A DNA stretch of 11,097 bases from Niveispirillum sp. (lineage in GTDB: Bacteria; Pseudomonadota; Alphaproteobacteria; Azospirillales; Azospirillaceae). The stretch spans positions 1-11,097 of the forward strand of contig JAEMSB010000095.1 of NCBI GenBank assembly GCA_016463045.1, written 5' to 3'. Each line of letters starts with the position of its first letter. Positions within the stretch are counted from its first letter, which is position 1. The notes beneath the pieces were generated by a model, which saw only the letters and a program-made list of their open reading frames with translations, had not been told where the DNA came from and did no database searches. The position numbers and the translations under genes were made by a program. Below are positions 1-7,443 of this stretch, one piece after another.

Positions 1-608
1 ATCTGTTCCGGGGCGTGCCTGTCTATGGCATGAACCGCGGCTCCGTCGGTTTCCTGCTGAATGATTATAGCGAGGATGGGCTGACCCGCCGTCTGATGCG
101 GGCGCAGCGCGTGGTGCTGCATCCGTTGCGCATGAAGGCGATGACGCGGGAGGGTGTGGAGATTGAGGGCTTGGCCTTCAACGAGGTTTCCCTGCTGCGT
201 GAGACGCGGCAGGCCGCCAAGCTGCGCGTCACGGTGGACGGGCGGGAAAGGATGCCGGAACTGACCTGTGACGGGGCGCTGGTTTCCACGCCTGCCGGCA
301 GTACCGCCTACAACCTGTCGGCCCATGGCCCGATTCTGCCACTGGGTGCCGATATCCTGGCCCTGACGCCGATCAGCGCCTTTCGCCCCCGCCGCTGGCG
401 CGGGGCGCTGCTGCCGCATACTGCCCGCATTCAGTTCGACGTGCTGGAACCGTCCAAGCGGCCGGTCAGCGCGGTGGCCGACTTTACCGAAGTGCGTGAT
501 GTGGCGCGGGTGGAAATCAGCGAGGACCGCAAGGTCGCCTGCACTCTGCTGTTCGATCCGGAAATGGCGCTGGAGGAACGCATCCTGAAGGAGCAGTTCA
601 CGCCGTAG
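1..608 (+). CDS. nadK: NAD kinase, 5'-truncated by the window edge
   Basis: ATP-dependent NAD kinase makes NADP+ from NAD+ in the cytoplasm. The frame is open from the left edge (it reads LFRGVPVYGMNRGSVGFL), so the gene starts outside the window; about 201 codons are visible, ending in TAG at 606-608. Seen directly: the GMNRGSVGFL segment, the NEVSLLR motif and the TPAGSTAYNLSAHGPILP glycine-rich loop, which are family signatures for NAD binding, followed by the TPISAFRPRRWRGALLP segment typical of alphaproteobacterial enzymes. The N-terminal part carrying the GGDG motif would lie upstream; alphaproteobacterial NadK is usually ~250-260 residues, so about 50-60 are missing. The internal GTG at 15 is not the true start, because the conserved family sequence continues upstream of it. 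The gene converges on the next gene with 6 bp between stops and no visible terminator. Confidence 0.95.
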   Translation, partial: LFRGVPVYGMNRGSVGFLLNDYSEDGLTRRLMRAQRVVLHPLRMKAMTREGVEIEGLAFNEVSLLRETRQAAKLRVTVDGRERMPELTCDGALVSTPAGSTAYNLSAHGPILPLGADILALTPISAFRPRRWRGALLPHTARIQFDVLEPSKRPVSAVADFTEVRDVARVEISEDRKVACTLLFDPEMALEERILKEQFTP

Positions 609-614
609 CCCCCC

Positions 615-1475
615 CTACTCCGCCGCCATGCGCCCCGTGCGGTCCAGCGCGTAATCGCGCATGACTCGGACCAGCGTCGCCAGATTGGCGCGCAGCTCCT
701 GGAACCCGGCATGGGGTTCCAGCGTCTCTTCATCCATGTAAAGCCGGCGGTCGATTTCCAGCTGCAAGGAGTTGCGGCCACGCGGCGGGCAGGAATAGCG
801 GCGGACCAGTTCCACGCCCTTATAGGGATCATTCAGGCGGACGTTGTAGCCCATCCCCCGCAGGGTGCCCACCACCAGTCGCGTAAACCCTGCCTCAGAC
901 GTGCTGCCATCGCGGTCGCCGATCACGAAATCGGGCGATTGCCGGTCCGGGCCGATCACGAAGGACGGCATAGAATGGCAATTGATGTGATAGACGGCCC
1001 CGAACCGCCCATGCAGCGCGTCCAGACTTTCCGACAGAAGCTCGTGATAGGGGCGCCAGTAATTCTCGATCCGGTCCTGAACGGCACCGACCGGCAAGCG
1101 CCCGTCATACATGGGCACGCCGGGCCGGCAGAGATGACGGACCAGACCCATGCCCGCCACACTTTTGGGTGACGGGTTCACCGGTTCCGGCCATTCGCCA
1201 TCCAGCATAGCGGGATCGATATCGTCGGGCGCCCGGTTCACATCGATGTAGGAGCGGGGGAACAGGGCGCAGATGAAGGTGGCCCCCATGTCGGGCACCA
1301 TGGAGAACAGCTCATCCACATGCGTATCCTCCGCCTGGCGCAGCAGGGGGAACGGGCAAGTGAAATCGAAATCCGCCGGATAGCGGGTACCGCTATGCGG
1401 GCTGTCGAACAGCAGCGGGACCGCGGGCCCGACCGGATCATGCCGGACGACCACATCATCGATCACCAAACTCAT
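615..1475 (-). CDS. N-formylglutamate amidohydrolase family protein
   Basis: A 286-residue protein of the FGase family (PF05013-type), zinc-dependent cytoplasmic hydrolases that release formate from N-formyl-L-glutamate, the last step of one histidine degradation route. Visible signature residues: LLFDSPHSG near 21-29 (His27), EDTHVDELF at 49-57, PRSYIDVNRAPDDID at 73-87 (Asp78, Asn80, Arg81), HINCHSMPS at 163-171 and QLEIDRRLYM near 238-247. Length is normal for the family. The start ATG at 1475 gives MSLVIDD; only a weak G-rich Shine-Dalgarno (CGGGG) precedes it. No hut genes (hutU, hutH, hutI) are visible, so a role in histidine catabolism is not supported by context and the true substrate may be another N-acyl or N-formyl amino acid. 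It is divergent from a second amide hydrolase across a 195-bp spacer, which suggests related chemistry. Family assignment is firm; substrate is uncertain. Confidence 0.9.
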   Translation of the reverse strand: MSLVIDDVVVRHDPVGPAVPLLFDSPHSGTRYPADFDFTCPFPLLRQAEDTHVDELFSMVPDMGATFICALFPRSYIDVNRAPDDIDPAMLDGEWPEPVNPSPKSVAGMGLVRHLCRPGVPMYDGRLPVGAVQDRIENYWRPYHELLSESLDALHGRFGAVYHINCHSMPSFVIGPDRQSPDFVIGDRDGSTSEAGFTRLVVGTLRGMGYNVRLNDPYKGVELVRRYSCPPRGRNSLQLEIDRRLYMDEETLEPHAGFQELRANLATLVRVMRDYALDRTGRMAAE

Positions 1476-1506
1476 TCGGCCCCGTCTCCGACTGCGGAAA
1501 ATCAGC

Positions 1507-1543
1507 GATGAAGGGCCTGCGGAAATGAAACCGCCCTTTCATC
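1507..1543. repeat. inverted repeat in the divergent spacer
   Basis: GATGAAGGGC at 1507-1516 is matched by its reverse complement with one extra T at 1533-1543, leaving a 16-nt loop that itself contains GCGG (1519-1522) and CCGC (1531-1534). It lies in the 5' leader of the minus-strand FGase-family gene and about 130 nt upstream of the plus-strand hydrolase. It could be a leader hairpin or a shared operator for the two divergent genes. The structure is seen directly; the role is inferred. Confidence 0.5.
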
Positions 1544-1670
1544 GAATTGACTTGGAACCTATACCTTGGGGTCGGGGCCGGCGTCGATAGCACAGAAGAC
1601 ATGCCTGCCTTTGGGGGCGAAACGCCAACTACAGGAGATGGCGTCACAGGCTACCCGCTGGGGAGGGGCC

Positions 1671-2630
1671 ATGGCGCGTATCGATCCCTTGTCACCCGAT
1701 GATCTTCAGCCGCCGGATATCATACCCTGGCAGGTGGGCAATACAGACATTCCTTTTGTCCATCATTTCGACAGCGGGCGGCCCGGCCCGCATGTCCTGA
1801 TCAATGCCCTGATGCATGGCAATGAATATTCAGGCGCCATTGCCGCCATAAGGCTGCTGGAAGCCGGCATCCGCCCCACACACGGATCGCTTTCCATCAC
1901 TTTTGCCAATGTGGAGGCCTTTGCGCAGTTTGATCCGCAGTTCCCCATCATGTCGCGTTACGTGGATGAGGATATGAACCGCGTCTGGTCCCCCGCGTCC
2001 CTGGCCGAGGGGCGGCCCAGCCTGGAGCGGCGGCGGGCGCGGGAACTGTGGCCGTTGTTCGCCCAGGCGGACCTGCTGCTGGATCTGCATTCGATGCAGG
2101 CCGACCGCATTCCCCTGATGCTGTGCGGCCCATCGGCGCGCGGGCGGGAGTTGGCCATACGGCTAGGCATGCCCGGCATCGTGGTGGCCGACCGGGGCCA
2201 TGCCGGGGGCAGCCGCCTGATTGATCATCCGCGCTTTACGGCGGGCGATCAGGGGCCCATCGCCCTGCTGGCCGAATGCGGGCAGCATTGGGACCGCGAC
2301 AGTGCCGAGGTGGCGACCCAGACTGCGGCGCGTTTCCTGCACCTTTCCGGGATCGTGCCGGCATCTGCGCTGTCCCTATGGCTGCCATCCGCCGAACTGG
2401 CGCCCGCCCGGCTTGTGGAGGTGACGGAAACCGTTACGGTAGGCAGCGATCGTTTCCGGTTCCGTAAGGAATATCAGGGTATGGATGTCATTCCCGCTGC
2501 CGGCACCCCCTTCGCCATGGATGGCGAGACGGCGCTGCTCACCCCCTATGATGAATGCGTGATGATCATGCCGTCGCGCCACCCCGAACGCGGGCAGACC
2601 GCCGTCAGGCTGGGCCGGTTCGCGGAATGA
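1671..2630 (+). CDS. succinylglutamate desuccinylase/aspartoacylase-family zinc hydrolase
   Basis: A 319-residue M14-like zinc carboxypeptidase-fold protein of the AstE/AspA family, which cleaves N-acyl groups from acidic amino acids (succinylglutamate, acetylaspartate) or related compounds. Visible: NALMHGNEYSG at 45-55 (zinc ligands His49 and Glu52), DEDMNRVW at 99-106 (substrate-binding Asn-Arg), LLLDLHSM at 135-142 (third zinc ligand His140) and LLAECGQHW near 199-207 (likely catalytic Glu202). I chose the ATG at 1671 because GGGAGGGG sits 4-5 nt upstream; the in-frame ATG at 1638 has its AGGAG directly abutting it, and a TTG at 1566 would add a non-conserved stretch. The rest of the AST arginine-degradation pathway is absent, so it should not be called astE. 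Its stop overlaps the start of the next gene (ATGA at 2627-2630). The first two zinc-ligand motifs and the Asn-Arg motif are intact, so an active enzyme is likely, of unknown substrate. Confidence 0.85.
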   Translation: MARIDPLSPDDLQPPDIIPWQVGNTDIPFVHHFDSGRPGPHVLINALMHGNEYSGAIAAIRLLEAGIRPTHGSLSITFANVEAFAQFDPQFPIMSRYVDEDMNRVWSPASLAEGRPSLERRRARELWPLFAQADLLLDLHSMQADRIPLMLCGPSARGRELAIRLGMPGIVVADRGHAGGSRLIDHPRFTAGDQGPIALLAECGQHWDRDSAEVATQTAARFLHLSGIVPASALSLWLPSAELAPARLVEVTETVTVGSDRFRFRKEYQGMDVIPAAGTPFAMDGETALLTPYDECVMIMPSRHPERGQTAVRLGRFAE

Positions 2631-3754
2631 TTGAGCCGACCGATACAGGACCCGCAACCGCGCCGCCCCGGCGCGCGCGCCGCTTCGACTGGCCCGCCTT
2701 TGCCACCGCCATGGTGCTGGGTACCGTCGGCGGGACGATCTGTTTCAAGCTGCATGTGCCCCTGGCCTTCATGATCGGGGCCATGCTGGCCACCACTATC
2801 GCGGCATTGGGCGGCGTGCGCACCATGGTGCCACCACGGCTGCGCGATGGGCTGGTGATTGTGCTGGGCATCATGCTGGGCGCGTCCTTCACCCCCAGCC
2901 TGCTGGGCCATCTGGGCGAATGGTCGGTCAGCCTGGTCTTCATGGCCGTTTACATCATCATCGGTGCCGCCGCTGGCACCTTCTACCTGCGGCGCTTCGC
3001 CCGCTATGACCCGCCCACCGCCTATTTCACGGCCATGCCGGGCGGGTTCACGGAAATGGTGCTGATGGGCGGTGCGTCCGGCGGGGATGACAGGTCCATC
3101 GCGCTGGGCCATAGCCTGCGGATCATGCTGGTGGTGATGACGGTGCCCTTCGCCTTCCAGGCCCTGCCCGGCTATGATCCGGCGGGCCGGGACTGGAGCC
3201 TGCATGGGCTGGGTCCCTGGCCCTGGGAACTGAGCCTGACCGATTACGCCATCATCGCTGTCTGCTTCATCGGCGCGCCGGTGGCACAGAAGCTGGGCAT
3301 CCCCGCCGGTATTCTGGTAGGGCCGATGCTGCTGTCGGCGGGGTTGCATCTGGCCGGCCTGACTGCCGTGAGGCCGCCGGGCCTGCTGGTCGCCGCCGCC
3401 CAGGTGGTGATCGGCGCCTCCATCGGCGGGCGATTCCAGCGGGTGCCCCTGATGCGCATCGCCCGCACCGCCGGAATCGCGGCGGGGCTGACGCTGGTGC
3501 TGCTGCTGGTGACGCTTGCCCTGTCGCTGCTGGTGCATCTGCTGACGGGGCTGAACCTCGCAGGCCTGATCCTGGCCTATGCGCCGGGCGGGCTGGCGGA
3601 GATGAGTTTGGTGGCCCTGGCCCTGCATGTGGACGCAGCCTTTGTCGCCACGCACCATATCATCCGCATCGTCCTGATCATCCTGTTCGCCCCCGCCGCC
3701 TATCACCTGTGGCGGCGGTGGCAGGACGGTCAGCGGGGACCGACCGGCACCTGA
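2627..3754 (+). CDS. AbrB-family integral membrane protein (PF05145-type)
   Basis: A 375-residue polytopic inner-membrane protein of the family often mislabelled 'ammonia monooxygenase' or 'AbrB transcriptional regulator'. A short basic Pro/Arg-rich N-terminus (1-22) is followed by about 9-10 hydrophobic segments. Two homologous halves are visible: PLAFMIGAML...VIVLGIMLGASFTP and AMPGGFTEMVLMG (138-144) in the first, and PAGILVGPML...AAAQVVIGASIGG and AYAPGGLAEMSLVAL (320-326) in the second. This is the known AbrB duplication with its paired PGG-x-x-EM motifs. The start ATG overlaps the stop of the upstream hydrolase (ATGA), which indicates translational coupling and one transcript; an upstream in-frame start at 2555 would run deep into that gene and is rejected. 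Function is not established for the family; with a coupled N-acyl-amino-acid hydrolase, transport of substrate or product is a reasonable but unproven idea. It converges on the next gene with 8 bp between stops. Confidence 0.88.
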   Translation: MIEPTDTGPATAPPRRARRFDWPAFATAMVLGTVGGTICFKLHVPLAFMIGAMLATTIAALGGVRTMVPPRLRDGLVIVLGIMLGASFTPSLLGHLGEWSVSLVFMAVYIIIGAAAGTFYLRRFARYDPPTAYFTAMPGGFTEMVLMGGASGGDDRSIALGHSLRIMLVVMTVPFAFQALPGYDPAGRDWSLHGLGPWPWELSLTDYAIIAVCFIGAPVAQKLGIPAGILVGPMLLSAGLHLAGLTAVRPPGLLVAAAQVVIGASIGGRFQRVPLMRIARTAGIAAGLTLVLLLVTLALSLLVHLLTGLNLAGLILAYAPGGLAEMSLVALALHVDAAFVATHHIIRIVLIILFAPAAYHLWRRWQDGQRGPTGT

Positions 3755-3762
3755 GGGAGCAG

Positions 3763-5511
3763 TTACATGAACTGCGCCTGACGCAGCAGGCCGTAGAACT
3801 GCCGCAGGGCATTGGCCTGTTCCTGCGGGGTGCTCAACCCCTCCACGAACTTGCCATCGAAATTGGGCTGACGCAAAAGGCCGACAATCTGGTCCCGCAC
3901 CATGCGACGGGCCTTCGGGCTGGACAAAACATCGTTTGCCGCGAACTGCATCAGGCGGGTGGCGCGGATGCGCAGCGAGGCGGACGGGTCGTCCAGCCGT
4001 TCGATCACCTTGGCCTGAAGAATATAACTGGCCACCATCTCGTCGATGCGGTCGGCCATGCCGGGGCGCACATCGTCGGGCAATTGGGCATTGTTGATAG
4101 CGGTATAAAGCGACGCCATGGCCTGCATCTTCGGCTTCAGCGGCACCTGCAGGCCGACCATGCTGTTAACGTCGCGCTCCACCGACAGGCAGTTGCGCAG
4201 GCGCGCCACCACTGTATCCATCTCCCGCTGACCGACATCGCCGCCGGCCAGTTCGGCCAGATACAGGGTACGGTCGCGCCAAGCCGGCATCAGGCCCATC
4301 ACGCCTTCGATCGACATCCGCCGGCCCTCGCCGCCGCCCTGTTCGATGAAACGCAGATAGCCATTGGTCAGGGCATCCGCCATCCGCGAGCCACCGAACA
4401 GACCCGTCGGCGTCATCACCCGGGCTACCAGATTGGTGAAGCTGGTGCGGTTACGATCCGGATCACGCGACAGGGGGGCCGTGCCGCGCAGGCTGCGCAG
4501 GAACGCCTCCAGCACCACCTGATAGGTCTGCGGGGCGTGGCCCATGCCCAGCCACTGGCTCAACGCCTTGGCGATGGGCGGTGCCATTTCGCGTTCGGTC
4601 GGCTCAAACTTGCCTTCCACCATGTCCAGCATGCGACCCAGGGCCGTGCCCAGGTCCGGCTGCCGGCCCAGCAGGTCCTGGATCACCGACTGAAAGCTGC
4701 TGGCATCGGCCACCAGCGTGTCAATGATATGGATATGGGCGGCCTTATTCTGGGCGGCGTCGCCTGCGCTTTCCAGCAGCCATTCCACCTTGCCCAGCAG
4801 ATTGCGGATCTGCACCAGATCGCGGCAAAGGATGACCTTGGACAGGTAATCAGCCTCGGCCACGTCGCCGTTGCACAGCGCCTCGACCTTGTCCAAGGCA
4901 CCCCGGAATCCGTCCTGCTTCACACTGAAACTGGCGCGCTTCTGCGCTTCTTCGGCCTTGCCGCGCAGATCGGTCAGGCTGGAATAGATGATATCGCGGC
5001 GTTCGCGCACATCCTGGCCCGTCACCTTACCCTGGATAGTGGCGACACGGCCCACGGCGGTGGGTACCAGATTTTCGAAATTGATGGCGCGTTTCATCTC
5101 CGCCGCATTGTACAGCAGCTCGGATGCGGTCAGCGCCTTGTCTTCCAGATATTGCCGCAGCAGCTTGGAGATAGTCTGGCGGCTTTCCGCCTCCAGATAA
5201 TCCTTGCTCTCGGCACAGACGGGGCTGTCATCCACGGGCTGGACCGTGATGGTCTTACCCTTGGCTTCCCGCATTTCGGAGAAGATGATGGTTTCCGTTG
5301 CGGGTTTCCCCGGAACACCCGCGAAGTCGCGGATGATGCGCACGCCGTCGCGGTTCGGCAACAGCTTGGTAGCCAGCGCACGTGCTTCTTCCTCGGTCGC
5401 CAGACTTTCTTCAATGACCCAGTGATCGGCCTTGAAGGTCTGCACCTCGAAATTCAAACGGCGCCCAATGGCAGAACCCTTGCCGCCCCCGACAAGGCTC
5501 GTCATCCACAT
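3763..5511 (-). CDS. uncharacterised, mostly alpha-helical protein (Rhodospirillales type)
   Basis: About 582 residues from the ATG at 5511; I do not recognise a named domain or a catalytic motif. The N-terminal ~60 residues (RRLNFEVQTFKADHWVIEESLATEEEARALATKLL...VRIIRDF) look like a small beta-alpha module, followed by a segment around VQPVDDSPVCAESKDYLEAESRQTISKLLRQYLED. The remaining ~450 residues are long amphipathic helices without signal peptide or membrane span, suggesting a cytoplasmic scaffold or adaptor. I recall similar hypothetical proteins in Rhodospirillales but no function. Start choice is uncertain: ATG 5511 and ATG 5505 follow GAGGG and code for MWM; ATG 5541 follows AAAGGGACG but lies inside an inverted repeat; GTG 5571 is also open. 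Conservation probably begins only at RRLNFEV. It lies 153 bp downstream of creA on the same strand and may have its own promoter. A long open frame on the opposite strand is an antisense shadow. Confidence 0.8.
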   Translation of the reverse strand: MWMTSLVGGGKGSAIGRRLNFEVQTFKADHWVIEESLATEEEARALATKLLPNRDGVRIIRDFAGVPGKPATETIIFSEMREAKGKTITVQPVDDSPVCAESKDYLEAESRQTISKLLRQYLEDKALTASELLYNAAEMKRAINFENLVPTAVGRVATIQGKVTGQDVRERRDIIYSSLTDLRGKAEEAQKRASFSVKQDGFRGALDKVEALCNGDVAEADYLSKVILCRDLVQIRNLLGKVEWLLESAGDAAQNKAAHIHIIDTLVADASSFQSVIQDLLGRQPDLGTALGRMLDMVEGKFEPTEREMAPPIAKALSQWLGMGHAPQTYQVVLEAFLRSLRGTAPLSRDPDRNRTSFTNLVARVMTPTGLFGGSRMADALTNGYLRFIEQGGGEGRRMSIEGVMGLMPAWRDRTLYLAELAGGDVGQREMDTVVARLRNCLSVERDVNSMVGLQVPLKPKMQAMASLYTAINNAQLPDDVRPGMADRIDEMVASYILQAKVIERLDDPSASLRIRATRLMQFAANDVLSSPKARRMVRDQIVGLLRQPNFDGKFVEGLSTPQEQANALRQFYGLLRQAQFM

Positions 5512-5533
5512 GACCCTCGGTCCCCATTTTGGA

Positions 5534-5568
5534 GTATGCATCGTCCCTTTGGGACAAACGATACATAC
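5534..5568. repeat. imperfect inverted repeat at the 5' end of the uncharacterised gene
   Basis: On the plus strand GTATGCATCGTCCC (5534-5547), loop TTT, then GGGAC (5551-5555), AAAC bulge and GATACATAC (5560-5568). This makes a 5-bp inner stem and a 9-bp outer stem with one G-T wobble. In the minus-strand transcript it would cover the AAAGGGACG/ATG candidate start at 5541. It is not followed by a T run, so it is not an intrinsic terminator. It could be a translational-control hairpin or a protein-binding operator. Confidence 0.5.
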
Positions 5569-5595
5569 CACCGAACGGTGCTTCAGATAAACCTT

Positions 5596-5624
5596 GTATT
5601 AACCCATTTGTAGGGTTTTGCCAA
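5596..5624 (-). promoter_or_regulatory. candidate sigma-70 promoter for the uncharacterised helical protein gene
   Basis: On the minus strand, TTGGCA (5624-5619) is separated by 17 nt from TAATAC (5601-5596). The -35 matches 5 of 6 consensus bases; the -10 is weak (3 of 6, with a non-consensus last base). The spacer contains the inverted repeat AACCC/GGGTT (5601-5617). It lies between creA and the downstream gene, which would allow transcription independent of creA. Confidence 0.3.
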
Positions 5625-5639
5625 AGGAAAGCCATCAAG

Positions 5640-5656
5640 CACCCGGAGACACGGGT
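5640..5656 (-). terminator. weak stem-loop after creA
   Basis: ACCCG and CGGGT flank a 6-nt loop just downstream of the creA stop, read on the minus strand. The stem is only 5 bp and the following sequence (GCTTGATGGCTTTCC) lacks a proper U run, so termination here would be weak at best. Confidence 0.25.
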
Positions 5657-5663
5657 CACATGA

Positions 5664-6149
5664 TCACTTGGGCTTGCCTTTTTCCCAGGTGGGATTGGCG
5701 GCGAACAGGGGAACCGTGCTGATCGACATCTTGGCCGACGCATCCTTCACCTGCCGGCTGTAAACAACATAGATCAAGGTGTCATTGGCCTTGTCATAGA
5801 TGCGGCGGACCGCGATCGACTTGAACACCAAGCTCTTTCGTTCGGAGAACACCTCCCCCCCGCGCTTGGACAGGTCGATATCGCCGATGCTGATGGCGCC
5901 CGTCTGCCGGCAGGCCAGGGAGGCGTTGGACGGGTCCTCGAACCAGTTGCCCTTGGACAGCCGGTCCCAGACAGAACGGTCGAAATCCACGATGTGACAG
6001 GTGATGCCCTTCACCTCCGGGTCGGGAAAGGCCGTGATGTCCAGTTCATTCCCGGTCCAGTCATTGCTGAACTCCCCCACCACCTCCTGCGCCGCGACCG
6101 GCAGGGCCAGCACCAGAGGAAACAGCAGGGCGGCAAGGAAGCGGCGCAT
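5664..6149 (-). CDS. creA: CreA family periplasmic protein
   Basis: A 161-residue secreted protein of the CreA family (PF05981-type), whose biochemical role is unknown. A signal peptide is clear: MRR, a hydrophobic core LAALLFPLVLAL, and a likely cleavage after VAA at 18-20. The mature part carries the family hallmarks DITAFPDPEVKGITCHI (Cys51), SLACRQTG (Cys80), EVFSERKSLVFKSIAVRRIYD and LIYVVYSRQV. These resemble the E. coli CreA segments DDPDVKNVTCY, ISCQQVG and KKRTSLVFKSLQVVRFYD. The two cysteines probably form a periplasmic disulfide. The ATG at 6149 is preceded by AGGAG at a 7-8 nt spacing, which fixes the start. No creB, creC or creD is present, so it is not part of a Cre two-component locus here. 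It is divergent from the qmcA-like gene across 194 bp. Confidence 0.92.
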   Translation of the reverse strand: MRRFLAALLFPLVLALPVAAQEVVGEFSNDWTGNELDITAFPDPEVKGITCHIVDFDRSVWDRLSKGNWFEDPSNASLACRQTGAISIGDIDLSKRGGEVFSERKSLVFKSIAVRRIYDKANDTLIYVVYSRQVKDASAKMSISTVPLFAANPTWEKGKPK

Positions 6150-6343
6150 GGCAAGGCTCCTGAAAATCCGAAAAAGGGACCGATGGGCGGCAGGCTATGC
6201 CGGCTGGATGGCTGGGGCAAGGGCGGGGTGGAAACGGCCCTCCGGGAAAATCGGTTAATGGTTGTGGTCGATCACTTGCGCTCGCCTTTACACCATCCCA
6301 CATGCGATGCTGGGGATATGGGTTCAAGGGGGGAAACCAAAAT
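6150..6343. promoter_or_regulatory. divergent intergenic region between creA and qmcA
   Basis: This 194-bp spacer must hold the promoters for both flanking genes. I see only weak candidates. On the minus strand, TTGCCC with a 17-nt spacer to TAGCCT matches poorly. A TTAACC half-site (CtrA-like) occurs on the minus strand near 6255. On the plus strand AAGGGGGG (6327-6333) is a plausible Shine-Dalgarno for the ATG at 6344. No convincing operator or riboswitch is visible. Confidence 0.4.
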
Positions 6344-7414
6344 ATGGAACTGGCGATCTTCGCGGGCGTTGTCGCCCTGTTCGGCATGCTGCTGGCATTT
6401 GCCGGCATCAAGACGGTCCCACAGGGCAAGGAATACACGATCGAACGGTTCGGGCGGTACACCCACACGCTGCGCCCCGGCCTGCATTTCATCGTGCCCT
6501 TTGTCGACAGCATCGGCGCCAAGATGAACATGATGGAGATCGTGCTGGACGTGCCCAGCCAGGAGGTCATCACCAAGGACAACGCCATGGTGAAGGTCGA
6601 TGGTGTCGTCTTCTATCAGGTGCTTGACGCCGCCAAGGCCGCCTATGAGGTCAGCCAGCTGGAGATCGCCATTCTGAACCTGACCATGACCAATATCCGT
6701 ACCGTCATGGGCTCCATGGATCTGGACGAACTGCTGTCGCAGCGCGACCGCATCAATGCCCAGCTTCTGCATGTGGTGGACGAGGCGACGCAGCCCTGGG
6801 GCATCAAGGTCACCCGCATCGAAATCCGCGACATCCAGCCGCCGCGCGATCTGGTGGACAGCATGGCCCGCCAGATGAAGGCGGAACGCGACCGCCGCGC
6901 ACTGATTCTGGAAGCCGAAGGCGCGCGCCAGTCCGCCATCCTGAAGGCGGAGGGCCAGAAGCAGGCCGCGATCCTGGAAGCCGAGGGCCGCCGCGAAGCC
7001 GCCTTCCGGGATGCTGAGGCGCGCGAGCGTGAGGCCGAGGCGGAGGCCGCCGCGACCCGGATGGTGTCCGACGCCATTGCCGGCGGCAATGTCCAGGCCA
7101 TTAATTACTTCGTGGCCCAGCAATACCTGACCACCTTCAAGGAGTTCGCGCACAGCCCGAACCAGAAGGTCTTCTTCATGCCGATGGAGGCGACGGGCAT
7201 CATCAGCTCGCTGGGCGGTCTGGCCGAACTGGCCAACGACGCGTTCAAGGGCGATGGCGGCAGCAGCCCCCCAGTCCCTCCGGCACCCAAACCGCCCCGT
7301 AAGCCGGCGGCGTCGGCCTTGCCCGCCACCAGCGGAACCAACGCCGAGCAAGTGGCTGCAATCAAGTCCGCACAGCAGCAGCCGTCGCCCTGGGGCGACA
7401 CTAGCAGCACCTGA
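6344..7414 (+). CDS. qmcA: QmcA-type SPFH/stomatin-like membrane protein
   Basis: A 356-residue SPFH (stomatin/prohibitin/flotillin) protein that oligomerises on the inner membrane and organises membrane microdomains, often linked to membrane protein quality control. Domains in order: N-terminal membrane anchor at ~3-22; SPFH core from PQGKEYTIERFGRYTHTLRPGLHFIVPF through NMMEIVLDVPSQEVITKDNAMV, AAYEVSQLEIAILNLTMTNIRTVMGSMDLDELLSQRD and WGIKVTRIEIRDIQPP; then a charged coiled coil at ~180-240 built of 11-residue repeats beginning ILEAEG/ILKAEG/ILEAEG (188-231); then INYFVAQQYL and a Gly/Pro/Ala-rich C-terminal tail at ~300-356. It follows E. coli QmcA segment by segment but has a longer, proline-rich tail. 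The start at 6344 puts the anchor at the N-terminus and has AAGGGGGG about 10 nt upstream; earlier in-frame starts add a non-conserved stretch. It is followed after 29 bp by an NfeD-family gene, the standard partner. Confidence 0.93.
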   Translation: MELAIFAGVVALFGMLLAFAGIKTVPQGKEYTIERFGRYTHTLRPGLHFIVPFVDSIGAKMNMMEIVLDVPSQEVITKDNAMVKVDGVVFYQVLDAAKAAYEVSQLEIAILNLTMTNIRTVMGSMDLDELLSQRDRINAQLLHVVDEATQPWGIKVTRIEIRDIQPPRDLVDSMARQMKAERDRRALILEAEGARQSAILKAEGQKQAAILEAEGRREAAFRDAEAREREAEAEAAATRMVSDAIAGGNVQAINYFVAQQYLTTFKEFAHSPNQKVFFMPMEATGIISSLGGLAELANDAFKGDGGSSPPVPPAPKPPRKPAASALPATSGTNAEQVAAIKSAQQQPSPWGDTSST

Positions 7415-7443
7415 ACGTCTGACCGGAATAGAAGGAGGAAGCG

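Noticed and set aside
1566..1670. Upstream starts (TTG 1566, ATG 1638) for the AstE/AspA-like gene
   Set aside because: The added residues are not family-like, and the ATG at 1671 has a properly spaced GGGAGGGG.
615..2630. Naming the two hydrolases hutG and astE
   Set aside because: None of the other hut or ast pathway genes is in the window, so only family-level names are justified.
2546..3706. Minus-strand open frame of 386 codons opposite the AbrB-family gene
   Set aside because: Extremely Gln/His/Gly-rich low-complexity translation, antisense to a clear membrane protein with conserved repeats.
3709..5613. Plus-strand open frame of 634 codons opposite the uncharacterised gene
   Set aside because: Its product is rich in His, Gln, Arg and Gly without domain-like patterning, it starts inside the membrane protein gene with no Shine-Dalgarno, and the opposite strand has normal amphipathic helix patterning. 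It is the antisense shadow common in GC-rich DNA.
5601..5619. AACCC/GGGTT hairpin followed by TTTTG as a plus-strand terminator
   Set aside because: No plus-strand gene ends nearby, since the closest ends at 3754, so a terminator role is not supported; it lies in the spacer of a candidate minus-strand promoter instead.
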